The notes beneath the pieces are model-generated. The model was given only the letters and a program-made list of their open reading frames with translations. It ran no database searches and was not told where the DNA came from. Both the position numbers and the translations under genes were made by a program. A DNA stretch of 42,084 bases from Paractinoplanes ferrugineus (GTDB lineage: Bacteria; Actinomycetota; Actinomycetes; Mycobacteriales; Micromonosporaceae): assembly GCF_016862195.1 (NCBI RefSeq), contig NZ_BOMM01000085.1:1-42084 (forward strand), read 5' to 3'. Below, in pieces: positions 38,523-42,084 of this stretch. Each line of letters opens with the position of its first letter. Position 1 is the first letter of the stretch.

Positions 38523-38660
38523 CACCATCACTGCGGGTCGGCATGGTCATCGATGATCGATCAGCGAGCCGGTGTGCCGCTCCACCGTCGCGCTCCGGCC
38601 GGTCAGCTCCTACTCGAAGTCGGGCGCCGCCCGCCGCCGTGGAACGTGGTGGAATGCCTC

Positions 38661-38873
38661 ATGGAACTCACCTACGACGAAGAAGCGAATGCTGCGTACC
38701 TCGCGCTCGAGGACATCGCCGACGAGGCTGCCGTCGAGAACGTCGTCGTTGAGCGTCCGGCCGGCGACATCGTCCTCGACTTCGATGCCGACGGACGTCT
38801 ACTCGGGGTGGAAGTCATCGGCGCGATCGAACTCCTTCGTCAAACGGCCCTTGATGCCGCAGAACGGCTCTGA
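38661..38873 (+). CDS. DUF2283-family small protein
   Basis: The 70-residue protein reads MELTYDEEANAAYLALEDIA, then VVVERPAGDIVLDFDADGRL and LGVEVIGAIELLRQTALDAA. The pattern YD.EAD.AYL ... DFD..G.L.GIEI is the signature of DUF2283, a small beta-rich family of unknown function often found in accessory regions. ATG 38661 is 8 nt after GGTGG. It is followed 57 bp later by another small gene on the same strand. Confidence 0.8.
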   Translation: MELTYDEEANAAYLALEDIADEAAVENVVVERPAGDIVLDFDADGRLLGVEVIGAIELLRQTALDAAERL

Positions 38874-38918
38874 CCGCACGGCCGTTGTGAAGGCTCGCGG
38901 TCAACTCGCCGATCTTGG

Positions 38919-38924
38919 TAGCGT
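38919..38924 (+). promoter_or_regulatory. -10 element, leaderless arrangement
   Basis: TAGCGT followed by exactly 6 nt and GTG 38931, matching the spacing seen before the genes at 12116, 27334, 29270 and 41170. Confidence 0.4.
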
Positions 38925-38930
38925 CCGGCC

Positions 38931-39236
38931 GTGACTGATGATCGGTTGGTCGTTCACCGATTCGAGCCGTACGCCGACCATCTGGCCTTCGTCGTCTCGG
39001 ACGGAAAGTTGACCGTAACTGGCGCAACAGAACTCCCCGACGAGGTAGAACCATTGCCGCTACCGCCAGGGCGATACCGCGTCCGGGTCGTCTACATGCC
39101 AACACCCCGACGACCGAAGAAGTACGACCCGGAAGACGAAGGAGACCACATCGAGTATCACTTCTCGATGTGGCCGGTGAGCCAAGAGGCAGGCGTCCGC
39201 GTCATCAAACAGGGCCCGTCACCGTGGGCATACTGA
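38931..39236 (+). CDS. Small uncharacterised protein
   Basis: The 101-residue protein has no membrane segment; it reads as beta-strand-rich sequence (RLVVHRFEPYADHLAFVVSD, LPPGRYRVRVVYMPTPRR) and ends DEGDHIEYHFSMWPVSQEAG. Similar strings in other actinomycetes seem familiar to me but have no function attached. GTG 38931 is preceded by a -10 hexamer at six bases and lacks a ribosome-binding site, suggesting a leaderless mRNA. It is separate from, but adjacent to, the DUF2283 gene. Confidence 0.65.
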   Translation: MTDDRLVVHRFEPYADHLAFVVSDGKLTVTGATELPDEVEPLPLPPGRYRVRVVYMPTPRRPKKYDPEDEGDHIEYHFSMWPVSQEAGVRVIKQGPSPWAY

Positions 39237-39321
39237 CCCGCCGCGAGCGTCGCGGAACCTGGCCCCGATGCCAATGCGGCTCGCCGACCTCCACCCCGGT
39301 GCGAGCCTGAACGCGACACCG

Positions 39322-39347
39322 AGCCCGCTTGCATGCAGAAGCGGGCT
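39322..39347. terminator. Hairpin terminator
   Basis: AGCCCGCTT (39322-39330) and AAGCGGGCT (39339-39347) form a perfect 9-bp stem with an 8-nt loop between the plus-strand gene ending at 39236 and the minus-strand short frame ending at 39387; it could serve both. Confidence 0.6.
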
Positions 39348-39386
39348 TGGCACAGGACACACTCAGAACGGCAAACCGTTACCGGC

Positions 39387-39560
39387 TCAGGAGCGGGTGG
39401 GCGCCGACGGCTTCGGGTCGGTCCACCCGATCGGCAGGAAGGTTTCGTTGCCCGACTTGACCGCATTTCCGCGGGGCCGTCGAGACGCAGCCCGCTCCTC
39501 GTTGCTCAAGTAGACGCAGTCGAAGCTGACCTTCCCAGCATGGCGGTTCGCCAGATTCAT
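39387..39560 (-). CDS. Short open frame, possible small protein or gene remnant
   Basis: A 57-residue frame bounded by TAA upstream and TGA at 39387-39389. It reads MNLANRHAGKVSFDCVYLSN, EERAASRRPRGNAVKSGNET, FLPIGWTDPKPSAPTRS. Its third codon positions are mostly G or C (about 84 percent by my count) and its composition, with Asn, Lys, Phe and Trp, is unlike a random shadow frame. No strong ribosome-binding site is seen (AAGG too close to ATG). A hairpin follows its end. It may be a fragment of a larger lost gene. No family recognised. Confidence 0.4.
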   Translation of the reverse strand: MNLANRHAGKVSFDCVYLSNEERAASRRPRGNAVKSGNETFLPIGWTDPKPSAPTRS

Positions 39561-39670
39561 GCCTTATCTGCGGTAGATGAGGATGCCTGCGTTCCGATTC
39601 AGTGCAACCGCAGTACCGTGCCTACGGGCGCCTTTCCCCAGACGAGGGTCCACGCGGTTGAGGAGGTCAG

Positions 39671-40876
39671 ATGCGGCAAGCGCAACGGCTCAAAAGTGTC
39701 CGGTACGACATCCGGGGCCCAGTGCTGCGGCGCGCACAGGAATTGGAGGCCGCCGGCCACCGGATCCTCAAGCTGAACCTGGGCAATCCGGCGCCCTGGG
39801 GGCTGGCCACGCCCGCGCCGATCGTCGCCGACGTGGTGCACAACATCGTCGAGGCGCAGGGGTACAGCGACGCCCGGGGCATCTACTCGGCGCGGGTCGC
39901 CGTTGCCCAGCGCTACCAGAACCTCGGCGTGACCAGCGTGCAGCCAGACGACGTACTGCTCGGCAATGGGGTCTCTGAGCTGATCGTGATGGTGTTGCAG
40001 GCGCTGCTCGACTCCGGCGACGAGGTGCTGGTGCCCAGCCCCGACTACCCGCTCTGGACCGGCGCGGTGAACCTGTGCGGCGGGCAGGCGGTGCATTACC
40101 GCTGTGACGAGAGCGCGGGCTGGCAGCCGGACCTGGAGCACATGGCCTCCCGGATCACCGAACGCACCCGCGCCCTCGTGGTGATCAATCCGAACAACCC
40201 GACCGGCGCGGTGTATTCGGAACAGACCCTGCTCGGCATGATTGAACTGGCCCGCCGGCACGACCTGCTGATCTTCGCGGACGAGATCTACGACAAGATC
40301 GTGTACGACGGCGCCACGCATCACCCGATCGCGGCGCTCGCCCCGGACGTGCCGGTGGTCAGCATGGGCGGCCTGTCGAAGGTCTATCGGGCGGCCGGCT
40401 TCCGCTCCGGCTGGCTCGCCACCAGCGGTTTCACCGGCTCGGACACGGATTACCTGGACGGGCTGCAGCTGCTGGCCAACCTCCGGATCTGCCCGAACGT
40501 GCCGGCCCAGCATGCAATCCAGACCGCGCTAGGCGGATACCAAAGCATCGACGAGCTGATCCGCCCCGGCGGCCGCCTGCTGGAACAGCGTGACCACGCG
40601 TGGCGCGAGCTCGTCTCGATCCCCGGCGTCGACTGCGTCAAGCCGGCCGGTGCGCTCTACCTTTTCGCCCGCCTCGACCCGGCCGTCCACAAGATCCACG
40701 ACGACGAGAGGCTAGTGATTGACCTGCTGGAGCAACAGCATCTGCTGATCTCGCACGGCAGCGGCTTCAACATCGACACCCCGGATCATCTGCGCCTGGT
40801 CTTCTTGGCTCCGACCGACGTCCTCGACGATGCGGTCGGTCGCATCCGGACCTTCCTAGCCACCTATCGCCAGTAG
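39671..40876 (+). CDS. PLP-dependent aminotransferase, class I/II (AlaA-like)
   Basis: The 401-residue protein has the fold-type I pattern: LNLGNPAPWG at the N-terminus, SDARGIYSARVAVAQRY, the phosphate-site LLGNGVSELIVMVLQALLDS, VINPNNPTGAVYS, FADEIYDKIVYDG, the Schiff-base lysine K237 in MGGLSKVYRAAGFRSGW, and a C-terminal LRLVF with the substrate-carboxylate arginine. The set is closest to alanine/glutamate-pyruvate aminotransferases of the AlaA type, with aspartate aminotransferase as an alternative. AGGAGG precedes the ATG by 4 nt. No pathway genes adjoin it. Confidence 0.9.
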   Translation: MRQAQRLKSVRYDIRGPVLRRAQELEAAGHRILKLNLGNPAPWGLATPAPIVADVVHNIVEAQGYSDARGIYSARVAVAQRYQNLGVTSVQPDDVLLGNGVSELIVMVLQALLDSGDEVLVPSPDYPLWTGAVNLCGGQAVHYRCDESAGWQPDLEHMASRITERTRALVVINPNNPTGAVYSEQTLLGMIELARRHDLLIFADEIYDKIVYDGATHHPIAALAPDVPVVSMGGLSKVYRAAGFRSGWLATSGFTGSDTDYLDGLQLLANLRICPNVPAQHAIQTALGGYQSIDELIRPGGRLLEQRDHAWRELVSIPGVDCVKPAGALYLFARLDPAVHKIHDDERLVIDLLEQQHLLISHGSGFNIDTPDHLRLVFLAPTDVLDDAVGRIRTFLATYRQ

Positions 40877-41169
40877 GAGGGAAAGCCTCAAATACGCGCG
40901 GTGCGTATGCGATCAGCACGCATGCCGTACCGGCTGACCCGGCTGCGGCGAGCCGACGTCCACGCAATCATCTCGGCTACTTATCTACTGGTGGCACGAC
41001 CGCTGCCCGGCCAGGCATGGTCGAGGTGACCGGCGGAGTCGCTCTCAATTCGGCTGCCAGAAGTGCGCATGCGCCCACCTGTTCGCGGCCACGGACAGTG
41101 ACTGCCGCGCCTCCCGATGCGCGATGACTGCGGCAGATCGGTGCGTCCAGTCTCTTCTACGATGGTGCA
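40877..41169. other. Gap of 293 bp between aminotransferase and unknown gene
   Basis: No convincing gene. TACGAT (41158-41163) lies six bases before GTG 41170 and is the likely -10 of that gene (leaderless). A minus-strand frame here ends with a protein-like tail (RQSLSVAANRWAHAHFWQPN), possibly a remnant. Confidence 0.5.
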
Positions 41170-41919
41170 GTGATCCGCCATGTCCTTGACGATTCGGGCG
41201 CGCTGAGTAACCGGGCGCGGGCATTTCTCGACGAACATTGCTGGCGATCGCCGAACTCACTTGTCGACCCGGGCCGGTGGTATGAGTGCACCGGAGTGGA
41301 CGGTGACGTGGTCCCAGGGCCAGCTGGCGGCCTGGAACGTTTGACGTCTTTCGTCACTCGATTCGGCGGGATGACGTTCTGCCCTGAACGGCCAGGCTGC
41401 TACGGCACCCACCGGCATCCTTATGAGTTCGACAGCTCCGTCTCATCCGGGTGGGATGAACTCGAAGACGGTGACCACGTGGCCGTTGTCGGATCCAAGG
41501 AGGGCTACCCCCTCACACTAAGTTGGTCGACCGGGCGCCTCGGCGTGGTTGAGCCGGATTACTGGATTGCTGACAGCGCCATCAACCTGATCGAGTCCTG
41601 CGCCTTGGGGCAGAGCGTCTACACCGATGAAGCCTGGTCGGAAGCTGTTGAACTCGGGGGAAAGGGCGCCGGCTGGGGACTGGCTGTCGACTCAAATGCC
41701 TTTCGCAGCGCAGTAGGCGAGGCCGTTGAAGCATCGTGCGAGTGGAACCGGTGGTACCTCGGTGAGCACGTTGCGGTGCATGGCTGGCGCGTGACCTACG
41801 AAGCAAAGCGCAGCGAAGCTGTGATGGCGTGGTATCGCGACGAGGAGGGCCGCCGGCTAATCGAGGCTGTGGCCGGGCCACTGCGGCCGGCGGAGCAAAC
41901 GCGCAAGACCCCAAGGTGA
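41170..41919 (+). CDS. Uncharacterised protein, possibly SMI1/KNR4 (SUKH)-like
   Basis: The 249-residue soluble protein has segments such as LDEHCWRSPNSLVDPGRWYE, LTSFVTRFGGMTFCPERPGC and WSTGRLGVVEPDYWIADSAI. The pattern FVTRFGGM.F..., acidic stretches and Trp/Tyr richness resemble SUKH-superfamily immunity proteins, but the likeness is weak and no toxin gene is seen beside it. Codon use is less GC-biased than in the core genes, suggesting acquired DNA. GTG 41170 follows TACGAT by six bases, suggesting a leaderless mRNA; there is no ribosome-binding site. Function unknown. Confidence 0.65.
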   Translation: MIRHVLDDSGALSNRARAFLDEHCWRSPNSLVDPGRWYECTGVDGDVVPGPAGGLERLTSFVTRFGGMTFCPERPGCYGTHRHPYEFDSSVSSGWDELEDGDHVAVVGSKEGYPLTLSWSTGRLGVVEPDYWIADSAINLIESCALGQSVYTDEAWSEAVELGGKGAGWGLAVDSNAFRSAVGEAVEASCEWNRWYLGEHVAVHGWRVTYEAKRSEAVMAWYRDEEGRRLIEAVAGPLRPAEQTRKTPR

Positions 41920-42084
41920 AGGTCCCGACTCCACCGCAAGCACATCCGCTGTTCGGCACGCCAGCACGCCGGTCCGCGTCGGTTGACGACCCGGGGGTGA
42001 TGGCGGGCGGCCTGAGCGTGGACAGCGGCAGATGGGGACTCAGCCCAGTCGGAACGGAGGCATGTCCGCCGGTCAGATTGAGCC
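41920..42084. other. 3' end of window, no gene assigned
   Basis: The last 165 bp after the unknown gene contain no supported feature. Confidence 0.4.

Larger units (their letters stand above)
39237..39670. other. 434-bp gap between 38931-39236 and the aminotransferase gene
   Basis: Holds a hairpin (39322-39347) and a short minus-strand open frame (39387-39560). AACGG-CAAA-CCGTT (about 39367-39380) is a small inverted repeat. GAGGAGG before ATG 39671 is the ribosome-binding site of the aminotransferase. No clear promoter was identified. Confidence 0.5.

Noticed and set aside
41045..41260. Minus-strand frame ending RQSLSVAANRWAHAHFWQPN
   Set aside because: Only the last ~25 residues look protein-like, no start or ribosome-binding site, and it overlaps the start of the 41170 gene; mentioned as a possible remnant only.

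Overview
The window is very GC-rich with strong GC bias at third codon positions, GTG starts, Tat and lipobox exports, ECF promoters and many TetR/ArsR/MerR regulators. This points to a mycelial actinomycete; gene content (ECF sigma with a sugar-binding tail, chitin and copper loci, a ricin-lectin beta-helix protein) fits Micromonosporaceae, perhaps Actinoplanes. The genus is inference. No rRNA, tRNA, CRISPR array, transposase or phage module was seen.

Layout. 1-4.2 kb: an ECF-type sigma factor carrying its own zinc motif, membrane segments and an AbfB sugar-binding domain; a TetR repressor and an SDR oxidoreductase governed by three copies of one palindrome; a membrane-anchored Pro/Thr/Ala-rich protein. 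4.2-13 kb: a chitin/N-acetylglucosamine locus. On the minus strand are a SIS-domain phosphosugar protein, a secreted GH16-like enzyme with a chitin-binding module, an RpiR regulator, an ABC importer (binding protein plus two permeases) and a GH20 beta-N-acetylhexosaminidase; a GlcNAc-type kinase is divergent. The rpiR and SIS genes are preceded by nearly identical 43-bp promoter/operator blocks, so RpiR probably takes the local role that DasR has in Streptomyces. 13-15.9 kb: a nikMNQO-type nickel/cobalt ECF importer behind a Nur-box-like site. 15.9-22 kb: a copper/redox locus (PepSY membrane protein, PCu(A)C chaperone, Dyp peroxidase, CopC, CopD-CtaG fusion); the PepSY and PCu(A)C genes share an ECF promoter of identical spacing. 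22-24 kb: a low-complexity protein and a 14-bp minisatellite. 24-27.2 kb: a SigB/F-type sigma factor and a secreted lectin/beta-helix protein with a LacI-type operator. 27.3-29.2 kb: an ArsR-arsenate reductase fusion followed by chrA.

29.3-42 kb is accessory ground with several decaying genes: a frameshifted DUF2079 protein, a frame-disrupted gene (31.7-32.3 kb), a gene with an apparent internal deletion (32.4-32.85 kb) and a MerR/TipA-type regulator lacking internal segments. Intact genes are interspersed: a methyltransferase, a TetR/FAD-monooxygenase pair, a TetR/SRPBCC pair, an alpha/beta hydrolase, an aminotransferase and small proteins of unknown function. Several genes show a -10-like hexamer exactly six bases before the start codon, suggesting leaderless transcripts.

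All family calls come from reading motifs; no database search was run.
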